From Roseivivax isoporae LMG 25204 (lineage in GTDB: Bacteria > Pseudomonadota > Alphaproteobacteria > Rhodobacterales > Rhodobacteraceae), in NCBI RefSeq assembly GCF_000521865.1, contig NZ_JAME01000015.1, positions 1 to 64,000 of the forward strand: a stretch of DNA of 64,000 nt. Reading direction: 5' to 3'. The position numbers were made by a program, and so were the translations under genes. This document shows, in pieces, positions 1 through 9,543 of the stretch. The notes under the pieces were generated by a model. The model did not search any database. It saw nothing but the letters and a program-made list of their open reading frames with translations, and had not been told where the DNA came from. Numbering within the stretch: position 1 is the stretch's first letter; the number at the start of each line of letters is the position of its first letter.

Positions 1-727
1 CCGCGCCCGCCCGCACGATGGCGGGCCAGGCCGCCACCGCGCGCGTCGCGATCGGCGCGAGGCGCAGGAGCTGCGCCTCGGCCTCCATCCGTCCGGCCCC
101 GCGCAGCGCCGCCGCCGCGCGGTCCACGAGACCCGTGATGCCGCCGAGCGTCACCGCAGCGATGCGCCAGGTGCCGCCGACGAAATGCGGCTCCTCGGCA
201 TAGGCGCCCGGCGGCCCGAGCGGCTCGCCCGCGAGACCGTCGCACGAGAACCGCCCCGACCGGCTGTCCTGCATCCCGGCCATGTCCCAGGCGGACGCAT
301 CGTGGCGCGTGCGCTCGTCCGCCGCCACGAGGAAGAGCTGCTGGCCTTCCGCCGTCTCCGCCGTGACGAGCGCGCGCGCCACGTGCCCGAGCCCCGAGGC
401 GAAGCGCTTGGCCCCCCGGAGCCGGCCGCGCGAGGCGCTCACCGGCGTGCGGTCATCCGCGCCCCAGACGCCGAAGAGCATGCCCCGCGCGGCCTCCGCC
501 TCGGCCCGCGCACGCTGCGCGGGGCGCCCGTGCACCGCGATCAGCCGCAGCGCGTTGACATGTCCCTCGTAAAGCCGTCCCAGCGAGAGGTTCTCGGCCG
601 CGACGTCCCGCAGCGACGCTGCCGGAAAGCCGTCCGCGGGATCGAGCCGCCCCGCGTCGCGCAGGCCGGAGAGCCGCAGCGCCATGCCGTCGGTGAGGTC
701 GGAAAACGAGTCGAGCCCTGAATCCAC
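1..727 (-). CDS. Acyl-CoA dehydrogenase family protein (N-terminal part, cut by window edge)
   Basis: This frame stays open from a GTG at 727 to the left window edge, giving about 242 residues without a stop; the C-terminus lies outside. It reads as the helical N-terminal and middle domains of an acyl-CoA dehydrogenase-like flavoprotein, with an Arg-rich helix GRLYEGHVNALRL and the middle-domain run LRGAKRFASG. Family members oxidise acyl-CoA thioesters with FAD, but this divergent version may act on another substrate. The GTG start is uncertain because the frame is open further upstream and no clear ribosome binding site precedes it. It probably follows the FMN split-barrel gene (58-base gap). 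Confidence 0.6.
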   Translation of the reverse strand, partial: MDSGLDSFSDLTDGMALRLSGLRDAGRLDPADGFPAASLRDVAAENLSLGRLYEGHVNALRLIAVHGRPAQRARAEAEAARGMLFGVWGADDRTPVSASRGRLRGAKRFASGLGHVARALVTAETAEGQQLFLVAADERTRHDASAWDMAGMQDSRSGRFSCDGLAGEPLGPPGAYAEEPHFVGGTWRIAAVTLGGITGLVDRAAAALRGAGRMEAEAQLLRLAPIATRAVAAWPAIVRAGA

Positions 728-785
728 GTGAGGTGTCCCGCCAGTAGGTGCCGCGCGGATGCGCGGACCTCCCAACCGCCGGAGG

Positions 786-1331
786 TCACGAAGGTTCCCG
801 CCCCCGCGACCGGGGACGGGGCCCGGCGGGCGGAGGGCCGCCGATGCCGCCCGCGGGGCCCCGGGGCGGTGCCTGCCCGGTCGCAAGGTCGGGACCGGTG
901 CGGAAGAAGCTCGCGTCGTTGGCAAAGACCGTGTCCGGCACGAGGCGGATCAGGCGGCCCGAGGGATCGTCGACCCGCGCGATCTCGTCCACGAACCACG
1001 GGTTCCATGCCTGCGGGGGGCCGAGGTAACGCGTCAGGAGGCGACGGAACAGCGCCGCGTCCATGGGCTCGACCGTCGCGCGGCCGCGCAGGCCCAGGTG
1101 CCGCAGGATCCCGGCCGCGTTGTCGTAGTCGACGATCTCGACCGCAACGCGCGGGTCGCGCGCCACGCGGCGGACCGATGCGCTCTCCGCGCTGCCGAGC
1201 ATCCAGAGCGCGCCCGCCTCCCATGCGAACCAGACCGGCGCGTTGCGCGGGGCGCCGTCCTCGGCCAGCGTGGCGAGGTTCGCCATGAGCGGCAGGCGCA
1301 GGACGTCCTCGGGATCGAACGCGGATTTCAT
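786..1331 (-). CDS. Pyridoxamine 5'-phosphate oxidase-like FMN split-barrel protein
   Basis: This 181-residue protein has the layout of the PNPOx/FMN split-barrel family: an N-terminal LPLMANLATLAEDGAPRNAP strand pair, then PVWFAWEAGALWML and the flavin-site type segment ARDPRVAVEIVDYD. Such proteins bind FMN or F420 and reduce or bind small molecules; the substrate cannot be told. The ATG at 1331 is the first Met after the upstream gene ends. The last 35 residues are a Gly/Pro/Arg-rich low-complexity tail not typical of the family, so the gene may have lost an earlier stop codon. Confidence 0.65.
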   Translation of the reverse strand: MKSAFDPEDVLRLPLMANLATLAEDGAPRNAPVWFAWEAGALWMLGSAESASVRRVARDPRVAVEIVDYDNAAGILRHLGLRGRATVEPMDAALFRRLLTRYLGPPQAWNPWFVDEIARVDDPSGRLIRLVPDTVFANDASFFRTGPDLATGQAPPRGPAGGIGGPPPAGPRPRSRGREPS

Positions 1332-1398
1332 GCCCGCAGGCTGCACGCCCGTACCCGGCCGGTCAATCGCCGGCGCGGCGGCGATCGTCCCCCCCCCG

Positions 1399-2136
1399 TC
1401 AGTCCGCGGGTGCGAGACGCGTCCGCTCGTCCTCGAGCACGCGGGGCCTGTGGCGCGCGGACCCGAGCGCCGCGTCGAGCGCCACGCCCTCGACCGCCGC
1501 CGCGGCGATGCGGGCGAGCGCGTAGGTCGGCACCTGCGCCGCGCCCTCGAGCGCCGCGCGGCCGAGCGACTGCACCGCCAGCAGCGTGCCTTGCGCGCCG
1601 ACGACGCCGGGCCCCCGGGCCGGCAGGCCGCGCGCCACGTCGGCGCAGGCGTCGGCGTCGGGCGAGACATAGGTGCGGCAGATCATCGGCCGCGCCTCGT
1701 AGACGCGGCAGGTGCGGGTCGCGGGGTCGAGCGCGGGGCAGGCGCGGTCGGACCAGGCGCGGCCGTCCGGCGCCCCGGCCAGCGGCGCGAGCGCCGCGTG
1801 CAGCTGCCGCGCCTCCGCCTCGAGGATCACGCCGCCATCCTCGCCCGCGAGGATGCAGCAGAAGGCGCAGCCCGGCGCGCAGGCCGCCTCGGAGAAGGCC
1901 GGCGCGTCCGCCTGTCCCTGCAGTTCCGCGCCGGCGATGCGCAGGGCCGGCAGACCCGCGCGCACCTGTCGCGCGATCTCGGGGAAGGGGACGCCGTGCC
2001 GCTCGGCCTCGGCGAGGTAGAGGTCGAGAAGCCGCCGGGCCCGCGCCACCTGCGGCCCGTCGCCGCCGCGCAGCCGCACCGACGCGACCCGCCGGCGCAG
2101 CCCCGACACGTCGCGTGGAGGCCGCCCCCCGCTCAC
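1399..2136 (-). CDS. YkgJ-family cysteine-cluster protein (UPF0153-like)
   Basis: The 245-residue protein carries a zinc/iron-chelating type cysteine cluster: CxFCC near the middle, then CPALDPATRTC and VYEARPMICRTY. This spacing (C..CC, CPxL, C.VY..RP..C) is the YkgJ/UPF0153 signature; the biochemical role of the family is not established. The GTG start at 2136 overlaps the stop of the upstream gene in a GTGA, which fixes the start and implies translational coupling. The C-terminal half is Ala-rich and helical. Confidence 0.7.
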   Translation of the reverse strand: MSGGRPPRDVSGLRRRVASVRLRGGDGPQVARARRLLDLYLAEAERHGVPFPEIARQVRAGLPALRIAGAELQGQADAPAFSEAACAPGCAFCCILAGEDGGVILEAEARQLHAALAPLAGAPDGRAWSDRACPALDPATRTCRVYEARPMICRTYVSPDADACADVARGLPARGPGVVGAQGTLLAVQSLGRAALEGAAQVPTYALARIAAAAVEGVALDAALGSARHRPRVLEDERTRLAPAD

Positions 2137-3014
2137 GGCGCGATGAACCGGACGCCGGGCAGGCGCGCGATCGCCGCCACGTCCTCCTCGTAGCCCTCGG
2201 TCAGGTCGGACACGTAGTCCTCGTCCCAGCCGGGCAGATCCAGTTCCTCCTCGATCGCCTCGGCGCTCGCGTACTTGTCGAGGAAGGCGCTCATCACCCG
2301 GCGCTTGTGCGCTTCGGACAGATCCTGGTGCTGGTGCAGGTAGGCGCGGAACCGCTTCATGCCCTCGGGCGCCATGATCTCGGACAGGATGTCGAAGGCA
2401 CCGCGGATCTTCCGCCCCGGGGCGAGCCCCGCCATCTCGCGCAGGACCTGCCCCCAGATGAGCGGCGTGTCCTCGTTGCACCAGACCGTCAGGGGCACGT
2501 CGGGATGCGCCGCGCGCAGCCGTGCCACGAGGTCCGACCAGAGGAACGCCATCGGGTCGAGCCCGTCCATCAGCGCCTCCGGCGTGGCCTGCGGCACGTC
2601 GCGGAAGAGCACGGGCAGGAAGGTCGCGGGATCGCGCAGCGCGAGGAACACCTCGATCCCGTCGCCGGCGAAGAGATCCTTCATCGCCGCGATGCGTGCC
2701 TCGGCCTTGGGATAGAGGATGCCGCCCTGCAGCGCGCGCTTCGGCACGCAGAGGAGGTTCGGGTGGCTCAGGACCATGCGCGCGACGTCCTGGGGATCCT
2801 CGGTCAGGATCGTCTCGAGCAGCACCTCGCGCGCCTCGGGCGCCGGGCGGCCCTCGTCGAGCGCGTGCACCGCCTCGGACAGGAGCCGCCGGTAGCGGCT
2901 GGGCCCCGGCACCGCCACGCGCTCGGCGCGCCAGTCGGCGGCGTTGCGGGCGAGGGTGCGCACGATCCGGTCGTCGTCGGTGAAGTGCGCGCCGAGGTGA
3001 AAGATGACCTGCAT
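2133..3014 (-). CDS. Conserved hypothetical protein, possibly sulfotransferase-fold
   Basis: This 293-residue soluble protein begins MQVIFHLGAHFTDDDRIVR, which resembles the first strand and phosphosulfate-binding loop of sulfotransferase-fold proteins (HxGxxKT). The usual Lys-Thr is replaced, so catalysis is doubtful. The rest is mixed alpha/beta with a strongly acidic C-terminal region (EEELDLPGWDEDYVSDL). It overlaps the downstream cysteine-cluster gene by 4 bases, so the two are expressed together. I do not recognise a firm function. Confidence 0.55.
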   Translation of the reverse strand: MQVIFHLGAHFTDDDRIVRTLARNAADWRAERVAVPGPSRYRRLLSEAVHALDEGRPAPEAREVLLETILTEDPQDVARMVLSHPNLLCVPKRALQGGILYPKAEARIAAMKDLFAGDGIEVFLALRDPATFLPVLFRDVPQATPEALMDGLDPMAFLWSDLVARLRAAHPDVPLTVWCNEDTPLIWGQVLREMAGLAPGRKIRGAFDILSEIMAPEGMKRFRAYLHQHQDLSEAHKRRVMSAFLDKYASAEAIEEELDLPGWDEDYVSDLTEGYEEDVAAIARLPGVRFIAP

Positions 3015-3093
3015 GGGGTTCCGAGCATCCGCGCTGCAACTGCCGCACCGGCCTAGCGCCCGGGCGCCCCGGCGTCAATTTTCGGGCGGCGTC

Positions 3094-3396
3094 CTAGCGG
3101 ACCACGACCTCGTCCGTGCGCATGAGCCCGAGCACGTCGCGGGCCTGCTCGTCGAGGAGGTCGAGGTCGAGAAAATCGTCCGAAAGCCGGGTGGTGAGGT
3201 TCTCCATCTCGGCGACCTCGGCCTCGAGCGCGGCCAGCTCGGCCTCGAGCCGCCCGGCCTCCACCTCGATCTCGGCGCGCCGGAAGAGGCCGTAATCGCC
3301 CTGCACGGCGGCAAAGGTGAAATAGGCGCCCATCACCACCGCGCCGGCAAAGTAGAGAAGCGCCCCCAAGGCGGGGCGGTGTCGCATCTGGGTCAT
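3094..3396 (-). CDS. FtsB-like septum formation initiator (DivIC family)
   Basis: The 100-residue protein has a short cytoplasmic N-terminus, one transmembrane segment (about residues 10-30, LGALLYFAGAVVMGAYFTF), then a coiled coil rich in Glu/Leu/Ala (residues 40-75). It ends in the compact LLDEQARDVLGLMRTDEVVV motif typical of FtsB/DivIC. FtsB bridges FtsL and FtsQ in the divisome at the inner membrane. It lies between pgk and the sulfotransferase-like gene on the same strand. The second Met at 3387 is an alternative start. Confidence 0.75.
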   Translation of the reverse strand: MTQMRHRPALGALLYFAGAVVMGAYFTFAAVQGDYGLFRRAEIEVEAGRLEAELAALEAEVAEMENLTTRLSDDFLDLDLLDEQARDVLGLMRTDEVVVR

Positions 3397-3494
3397 CGGG
3401 TTCCGGCTCTGCCTCGCACGCCTCTCGTCGGGCGCTGCCCGCCACTATGCCAGAGACCGCGGGCGCTGGGAATCCCCCATCTGACAGGATGTTG

Positions 3495-3519
3495 CGGGCC
3501 GGAACGCATGTCCGGCCCG
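3495..3519 (-). terminator. Hairpin just downstream of pgk
   Basis: A perfect 9-base-pair stem (CGGGCCGGA / TCCGGCCCG) with a 7-base loop begins 9 bases past the pgk stop codon. It lacks a run of T after it, so it may be a transcript-stabilising or processing hairpin rather than a classical intrinsic terminator. Confidence 0.4.
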
Positions 3520-3527
3520 TGCTCGCC

Positions 3528-4715
<1,188 letters not shown>

Positions 4716-4783
4716 GCGTCGTCCTCCTGAGCTTTCGGCCCGAGGTTTGGCGGCTTGTCGCGCGGACGTCAATGCGCCCCGCC

Positions 4784-4812
4784 TTGTGGCCGCGCCACGG
4801 GAGGGCTAGCTA
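4784..4812 (+). promoter_or_regulatory. Candidate promoter for the cyclophilin pair
   Basis: TTGTGG and TAGCTA are separated by 17 bases, ending 31 bases before the first cyclophilin ATG. The -10 element matches the consensus weakly, so this is only a candidate. Confidence 0.3.
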
Positions 4813-4843
4813 GAGGCCCAGTCACCGCAAGGGAGCGCCGCAC

Positions 4844-5350
4844 ATGGCCGAGATCAAGGACCCCGAGAACACCATCCTGATGGAGCTGAAGGACGGCACC
4901 GTCACCATCGAGCTTCTGCCCGACGTGGCGCCGAAGCACGTGGAGCGCATGAAGGAGCTGGCCCGCGCCGGCGCCTACGACAATGTCTGCTTCCACCGCG
5001 TGATCGAGGGCTTCATGGCCCAGACCGGCGACGTCGCCCACGGCAACATGGAGCAGGACTTCAACATCCGCCGCGCCGGCACGGGCGGCTCGGAGAAGCC
5101 CGACCTGCCGGCGGAGTTCTCGAAGCTGCCGCACGACCGGGGCACGCTCGGCGCGGCGCGCAGCCAGAACCCGAACTCGGCCAACTCGCAGTTCTTCATC
5201 AACTTCAAGGACAACCATTTCCTGAACGGGCAGTACACGGTCTACGGCCGCGTGGTGTCGGGCATGGAGCACGTGGACGCCATCACCCGCGGCGAGCCGC
5301 CCGCCAATCCCGACCGCATGATCAGCGTGAAGGTGGCCGCAGATGCGTGA
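4844..5350 (+). CDS. Cytoplasmic peptidyl-prolyl cis-trans isomerase (cyclophilin)
   Basis: This 168-residue cyclophilin-type isomerase catalyses cis-trans isomerisation at Xaa-Pro bonds. Family hallmarks are VCFHRVIEGFMAQTGD, the PAEFSKLPHDRGTLGAAR stretch and NSANSQFFINF; the catalytic Arg lies in FHRVI. It has no signal peptide, so a cytoplasmic location is expected. AAGGGAG precedes the ATG. It overlaps the next, paralogous cyclophilin gene by 8 bases, so both are made from one transcript. Confidence 0.95.
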   Translation: MAEIKDPENTILMELKDGTVTIELLPDVAPKHVERMKELARAGAYDNVCFHRVIEGFMAQTGDVAHGNMEQDFNIRRAGTGGSEKPDLPAEFSKLPHDRGTLGAARSQNPNSANSQFFINFKDNHFLNGQYTVYGRVVSGMEHVDAITRGEPPANPDRMISVKVAADA

Positions 5351-5888
5351 GGCCCTTCTCGTCCTGATGCTGTCGGCGACACCGGCGCTCGCGACCTCCA
5401 TCGAGATCGACGTCGCGGGCGAGGCGAACGGCACCGTGACCATCGACCTCTTCGAGGACGTGGCGCCCCAGCATGCCGAGCGCATCGCCACCCTCGCCGC
5501 CGAGGGCGCCTATGACGGCGTGGTGTTCCACCGGGTCATCGACGGTTTCATGGCGCAGACCGGCGACGTCGAGTTCGGCCGCGCCGGCGGCGACATGGGC
5601 ATGGCCGGGCGCGGCGGCTCGGACCTGCCGGACCTGCCGGCCGAGTTCTCGGACCGGCCCTTCGAGCGCGGCGTCGTGGGCATGGCCCGCGCGCAGTCGC
5701 CCGACAGCGCGAATTCGCAGTTCTTCATCATGTTCGACCCGGCACCGTTCCTGAACGGCGAATACACCGTCGTGGGCGAGGTGGTTTCGGGCATGGACGT
5801 GGTCGACGCGATCAAGCGCGGGGCGGGCCCGAACGGCGCCGTGATCGGCGCGCCGGACGTGATGCAGGACGTGCGCGTCGTCGACTGA
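5343..5888 (+). CDS. Exported peptidyl-prolyl cis-trans isomerase (cyclophilin)
   Basis: This second cyclophilin (181 residues) starts with a short signal-peptide-like segment, MREALLVLMLSATPALATS, suggesting cleavage after ALA and a periplasmic location. The core motifs FHRVIDGFMAQTGD and SANSQFFIMF are retained. It looks like a tandem duplicate of the preceding gene that gained an export signal, giving a cytoplasm/periplasm pair. It overlaps the upstream gene by 8 bases. Confidence 0.93.
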   Translation: MREALLVLMLSATPALATSIEIDVAGEANGTVTIDLFEDVAPQHAERIATLAAEGAYDGVVFHRVIDGFMAQTGDVEFGRAGGDMGMAGRGGSDLPDLPAEFSDRPFERGVVGMARAQSPDSANSQFFIMFDPAPFLNGEYTVVGEVVSGMDVVDAIKRGAGPNGAVIGAPDVMQDVRVVD

Positions 5889-5914
5889 CGCCCCGCGCGC
5901 GACCGGCGGGGGAT

Positions 5915-5965
5915 GCGAGGGGCCAGCCCCTCGCGCTCCCCGGGATATTTCCGCCAAGAAGAAGG
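5915..5965. repeat. Intergenic hairpin plus AT-richer tail, probable dispersed element
   Basis: Between two convergent genes lies an 8-base-pair hairpin (GCGAGGGG-ccag-CCCCTCGC, 5915-5934). It is followed by CTCCCCGGGATATTT and CGCCAAGAAGAAG. I recall similar hairpin-CCCCGGGATATTT-AAGAAGAAG tails between genes across Rhodobacteraceae genomes. It probably acts as a bidirectional transcript end. No second copy is evident in this window. Confidence 0.45.
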
Positions 5966-5990
5966 GGCGGGGCGGCCGCCATCCCGGCCG

Positions 5991-6839
5991 TCAGGTCCAG
6001 GCACGCGGCAGCCTGCGGGCGAGGGGCGCGAGGGCGCCGGCATGCAGCCAGGTGCCGCCCAGCCTGTGGGCCCGCGCCCCGGTGCCGAGCTTGAACCGCG
6101 CGAGGCCCGGCGCGTCGTCCGTGTTGAGCGTGCCGAGATCGAGCTGCGCGAGCCCGCGCGCCGCCGCCCAGAGCATCGCCCGCCACAGAAGGAGCGGCAT
6201 GGCGCCGGCCTGCCGGCCCTCGGGACCGCTGACGCCGATCTGCCAGGTGGCGGAGCCCTCGTGCACGAGGAGGACGAGGCCCGCGAGGGGCACGCCCGCC
6301 CGCTCCGCCACGAAGAGCTGGGCGCCGCCCGGCGTCGCGGCGGCATAGGCGGCGGCGAGGCGCGGCGGCCAGCCGCGATAGCCCCGCGCCCGCGCCTGCC
6401 GCGCCTCGGCCGCGAGGACCCAGTGGTCCGGGTCGGGCGGCAGCGGCCGGCGCGTCACGCGCATCCCGGCCTCCTCGGCGCGCGCGAGCCGGTTGCGCCA
6501 CTTGCCCGAGAGCCCCGCGCGCAGGCTGTCCGCGTCGCCCAGGGGCAGGAGCGCCACCGTGCCGGGCGTCAGGAGCGGCCACCATCCGGCGGCGCGCAGC
6601 GTGGCCGGATCGGGGCCGTCGGCGTTCAGCACCTTGAGCCCGCCCGGCGCCGCGAGCCAGTCCGCGGCCGCGCCGAGGGGGCCCCGCGAGACGAGCGCCA
6701 CCGCGCCCATGCCGGGCAGGGTGCGGCGCGTCTCGACCCAGCGCAGGCCCGCCGCGGCGCGTTCGTGCACGGGCCAGGCGAGGCGTCGCGCGGCGCGCAC
6801 GAAGGCGCGCGACTGCTGCAGGGGGACAGGCGGGGTCAT
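5991..6839 (-). CDS. GNAT/FemAB-like N-acyltransferase
   Basis: The 282-residue protein has a C-terminal GNAT-type acyltransferase fold. Visible elements are FVAERAGVPLAGLVLLVHEGSA, WQIGVSGPEGRQAGAMPLLLW, and LAQLDLGTLNTDDAPGLARFKLGTG, which resembles the FemAB/BioF2-like core. Donor and acceptor are unknown. The ATG at 6839 was chosen; an in-frame ATG at 6848 adds three residues and neither has a clear ribosome binding site. It is convergent with the cyclophilin pair. Confidence 0.65.
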   Translation of the reverse strand: MTPPVPLQQSRAFVRAARRLAWPVHERAAAGLRWVETRRTLPGMGAVALVSRGPLGAAADWLAAPGGLKVLNADGPDPATLRAAGWWPLLTPGTVALLPLGDADSLRAGLSGKWRNRLARAEEAGMRVTRRPLPPDPDHWVLAAEARQARARGYRGWPPRLAAAYAAATPGGAQLFVAERAGVPLAGLVLLVHEGSATWQIGVSGPEGRQAGAMPLLLWRAMLWAAARGLAQLDLGTLNTDDAPGLARFKLGTGARAHRLGGTWLHAGALAPLARRLPRAWT

Positions 6840-6887
6840 GCCCGCCATTAACCGGATGTCAGGTGAAGACGCGGTAAAGCGCGCGCC

Positions 6888-7028
6888 ATGAGCCGCATCG
6901 AGGGGCGCGCGCCCCGCATCCGCCCGACCCGCCACGCCGCGCTGCTCCTCGCCGGGGCGCTGTCGCTGCCCTGCGCGGCCGCGGCCCTCATCGAGGCCGT
7001 CCTGCGGGCCGTCCGCGCGCTCGGCTGA
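6888..7028 (+). CDS. Small hypothetical membrane-associated protein
   Basis: A 46-codon frame starts at ATG 6888 and ends at TGA 7026-7028. It encodes a basic N-terminus (MSRIEGRAPRIRPTRH) followed by a hydrophobic Ala/Leu segment of about 22 residues that could span the membrane. The ribosome binding site is weak. It fills the space between the acyltransferase and tyrS. It may be a chance open frame in high-GC DNA. Confidence 0.3.
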   Translation: MSRIEGRAPRIRPTRHAALLLAGALSLPCAAAALIEAVLRAVRALG

Positions 7029-7046
7029 GGCGCGGACGGCGGGGGA

Positions 7047-8300
7047 TCACCCGGCGAGCCGCACCAGCGCGTGGCGCTTCTTGCCGGCGGAGAGCCGCAC
7101 CGGGGAGGAGAGCGCGCCCGCGTCGAGCATCATGCCCGGGTCGGTCAGCATGCGGTCGTCCATGCGCGCGCCGTTCTCGGCGATGAGCCGCTTCGCGTCC
7201 TTGCCGGATTTCGCGAGGCCCGCGCGCACCAGCACCTGCACGATGGAGATGCCGGCCGCGACCTCGTCGGCGCCGAGCTCGAGCGTCGGCAGGTCGTCGC
7301 CCGTGCCGCCCTTCTCGAAGACCTCGCGCGCGGTCGCCTCGGCCGCAGCGGCCGCCTCGGCGCCGTGGCAGAGCGTGGTGACGGCGTTCGCCAGAACCAC
7401 CTTGGCCGCGTTGATCTCGGACCCGCCGAGCGCGCCCAGCCGCGCGCATTCGTCGAGGTCCATCTCGGTGTAGAGCCGCAGGAACCGGCCCACGTCGGCA
7501 TCCGTGGTGTTCCGCCAGAACTGCCAGAACGCGTAGGGGCTGAGGAGGTCGGCGTTGAGCCAGATCGCGCCGCCCTGGCTCTTGCCCATCTTGCGGCCGT
7601 CCGACGTGGTCAGCAGCGGCGTCGTCAGCCCGTAGATCTGGGTGTCCAGCACCCGGCGCGTGAGGTCGATGCCGTTGACGATGTTGCCCCACTGGTCCGA
7701 GCCGCCCATCTGCAGCACGCAGCCGTAGCGGCGGTTCAGCTCGAGGAAGTCGTAGGCCTGCAGGATCATGTAGTTGAACTCGAGGAACGACAGCGACTGC
7801 TCGCGGTCGAGCCGCGACTTCACGCTCTCGAAGCTCAGCATGCGGTTGACGCTGAAATGCCGCCCGATGTCGCGCAGGAAGTCGAGGTAGTTGAGCCCGT
7901 CGAGCCATTCGGCGTTGTCGAGCATCATCGCCGCGTTGGGCCCGCGATCGTAGTCGAGGTACTTGGCGAAGACCTGCTTCATCCCGTCGATGTTGGCCGC
8001 GATCTGGTCCGGTCCGAGCAGCGGGCGCTCGTCCGAGCGGAAGGACGGATCGCCCACCTTGGTGGTGCCGCCGCCCATGAGCGTGATCGGGCGGTGGCCG
8101 CATTTCTGCAGCCAGCGCAGCATCATCACGTTCAGGAGGTGTCCCACGTGCAGCGACCGCGCGGTCGCGTCGTAGCCGATATAGGCAGTGACCATGCCGG
8201 CGCTCAGCGCCTCGTCCAGACCCTGGTAATCGGTGCAGTCCGCGAGATAGCCGCGCGACATCATCACGTGCATGAAGTCCGATTTGGGATGGTAGGTCAT
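7047..8300 (-). CDS. tyrS: Tyrosyl-tRNA synthetase
   Basis: This 417-residue class I aminoacyl-tRNA synthetase charges tRNA-Tyr. The ATP-binding HIGH element is HVGH at residues 51-54, and the KMSKS loop is KMGKS at residues 237-241. A C-terminal S4-like RNA-binding domain ([26 protein letters not shown]) follows. Length is normal for the family. It is divergent from anmK, with which it shares a 105-base promoter region. Confidence 0.97.
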   Translation of the reverse strand: MTYHPKSDFMHVMMSRGYLADCTDYQGLDEALSAGMVTAYIGYDATARSLHVGHLLNVMMLRWLQKCGHRPITLMGGGTTKVGDPSFRSDERPLLGPDQIAANIDGMKQVFAKYLDYDRGPNAAMMLDNAEWLDGLNYLDFLRDIGRHFSVNRMLSFESVKSRLDREQSLSFLEFNYMILQAYDFLELNRRYGCVLQMGGSDQWGNIVNGIDLTRRVLDTQIYGLTTPLLTTSDGRKMGKSQGGAIWLNADLLSPYAFWQFWRNTTDADVGRFLRLYTEMDLDECARLGALGGSEINAAKVVLANAVTTLCHGAEAAAAAEATAREVFEKGGTGDDLPTLELGADEVAAGISIVQVLVRAGLAKSGKDAKRLIAENGARMDDRMLTDPGMMLDAGALSSPVRLSAGKKRHALVRLAG

Positions 8301-8330
8301 GGGTCTTCCCTCGTAGAATGACGCCCCGAG

Positions 8331-8359
8331 GCTATACTGCGGCGCGGCGCCACATCCAA
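8331..8359 (-). promoter_or_regulatory. Promoter of tyrS
   Basis: On the minus strand TTGGAT (8359-8354) and TATAGC (8336-8331) are separated by exactly 17 bases and lie about 30 bases upstream of the tyrS ATG. A TATACT on the opposite strand at 8333-8338 could serve anmK. Confidence 0.5.
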
Positions 8360-8405
8360 TGCGGATCTCGCGCGCCGGGACAGGCAAACGGGCGGAGTGC
8401 GGCAC

Positions 8406-9533
8406 ATGACACGCGGACAGGGATCCACGCCGGTCTGGGCGCTCGGCGCCATGTCGGGCACCTCGCTCGACGGCGTCGACGCGGCGATGCTGCTGACCGA
8501 CGGGGAACGCATCCTCGCGTTCGGCGACAGCACCTACCGTCCCTACACCGCGGATGAGACGGCGATCCTGCGCGCGGCGCTCGGGCGCTGGCAGGAGGAT
8601 GCGGGCCTCGGCCCCGCGCTCCGCGTGGTGCAGGAGGCCCATCTCGAGACGCTGTCGCGGTTGGCGGGGGCCGAGGTCGCGGGCTTCCACGGCCAGACGC
8701 TCGCCCACGATCCGCGCGGCCGCGGCACGCACCAGCTGGGCGACGGCGCGGCGCTGGCCGAGGCGCTGGGCATCCCCGTGGTCTGGGACTTCCGCTCGGC
8801 CGACGTGCGGCTCGGCGGCGAGGGCGCGCCGCTGGCGCCGTTCTACCACTTCGCCTGCGCGCGCCACATCGGCGCGACCGCGCCGGTCGCCTTCCTGAAT
8901 CTCGGCGGCGTCGGCAACCTCACCTGGATCGATCCCGCCCGCGCGCGGCCCGAGGATGCGGGCGCGCTCCTGGCCTTCGACACCGGGCCCGCCAACGCGC
9001 CGATCAACGACCTGATGACCGAACGCCGCGGGCTGCCCTACGACCGGGGCGGCGCGCTCGCGGCGCGGGGACAGGTGGTCGACGGCGCGCTCGAGCTCTT
9101 CCTCGAGGAGGGCTACTTCCTCAAGACGCCGCCCAAGTCGCTCGACCGCGACGATTTCTCGCTGATGCTCGACCTCGTGCGCGAACTCGACGACGAGGAC
9201 GCGGCGGCCACCATGACGGCGATGTCGGCGGCGGCGGTGATGCGCGGGATCGAGCACTGCCCGGTCCCGCCCGAACGGATCCTCGTGACCGGCGGTGGCC
9301 GGCACAACCCGGTGATGATGGCGATGCTCTCGGCGGGGCTCGACTGCCCGGTCGAGCCGGTCGAGGCGGCGGGCCTCGACGGCGACATGCTCGAGGCGCA
9401 GGCCTTCGCCTTCCTCGCGGTGCGGGTGATGCGGGGCCTGCCGACCTCGTGTCCCGGCACGACGGGCGTGCGCACGGCGGTCGGCGGCGGCGAGATCAGC
9501 CGCCCGGCCGGTGCGCGCCGGACGGCGACCTGA
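8406..9533 (+). CDS. anmK: Anhydro-N-acetylmuramic acid kinase
   Basis: The 375-residue kinase phosphorylates and opens 1,6-anhydro-N-acetylmuramic acid during murein recycling. Signature segments are [14 protein letters not shown] at the N-terminus, [20 protein letters not shown], and [20 protein letters not shown] lies at a good distance before the ATG at 8406; a GTG at 8397 would add three residues. It is divergent from tyrS, an arrangement I associate with Rhodobacteraceae. Confidence 0.95.
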   Translation: MTRGQGSTPVWALGAMSGTSLDGVDAAMLLTDGERILAFGDSTYRPYTADETAILRAALGRWQEDAGLGPALRVVQEAHLETLSRLAGAEVAGFHGQTLAHDPRGRGTHQLGDGAALAEALGIPVVWDFRSADVRLGGEGAPLAPFYHFACARHIGATAPVAFLNLGGVGNLTWIDPARARPEDAGALLAFDTGPANAPINDLMTERRGLPYDRGGALAARGQVVDGALELFLEEGYFLKTPPKSLDRDDFSLMLDLVRELDDEDAAATMTAMSAAAVMRGIEHCPVPPERILVTGGGRHNPVMMAMLSAGLDCPVEPVEAAGLDGDMLEAQAFAFLAVRVMRGLPTSCPGTTGVRTAVGGGEISRPAGARRTAT

Positions 9534-9543
9534 CGCGGGCGCG

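Noticed and set aside
759-3056. 765-codon plus-strand open frame
   Set aside because: It covers several minus-strand genes that have recognisable families and coupled start/stop overlaps; the translation is Arg/Ala low complexity.
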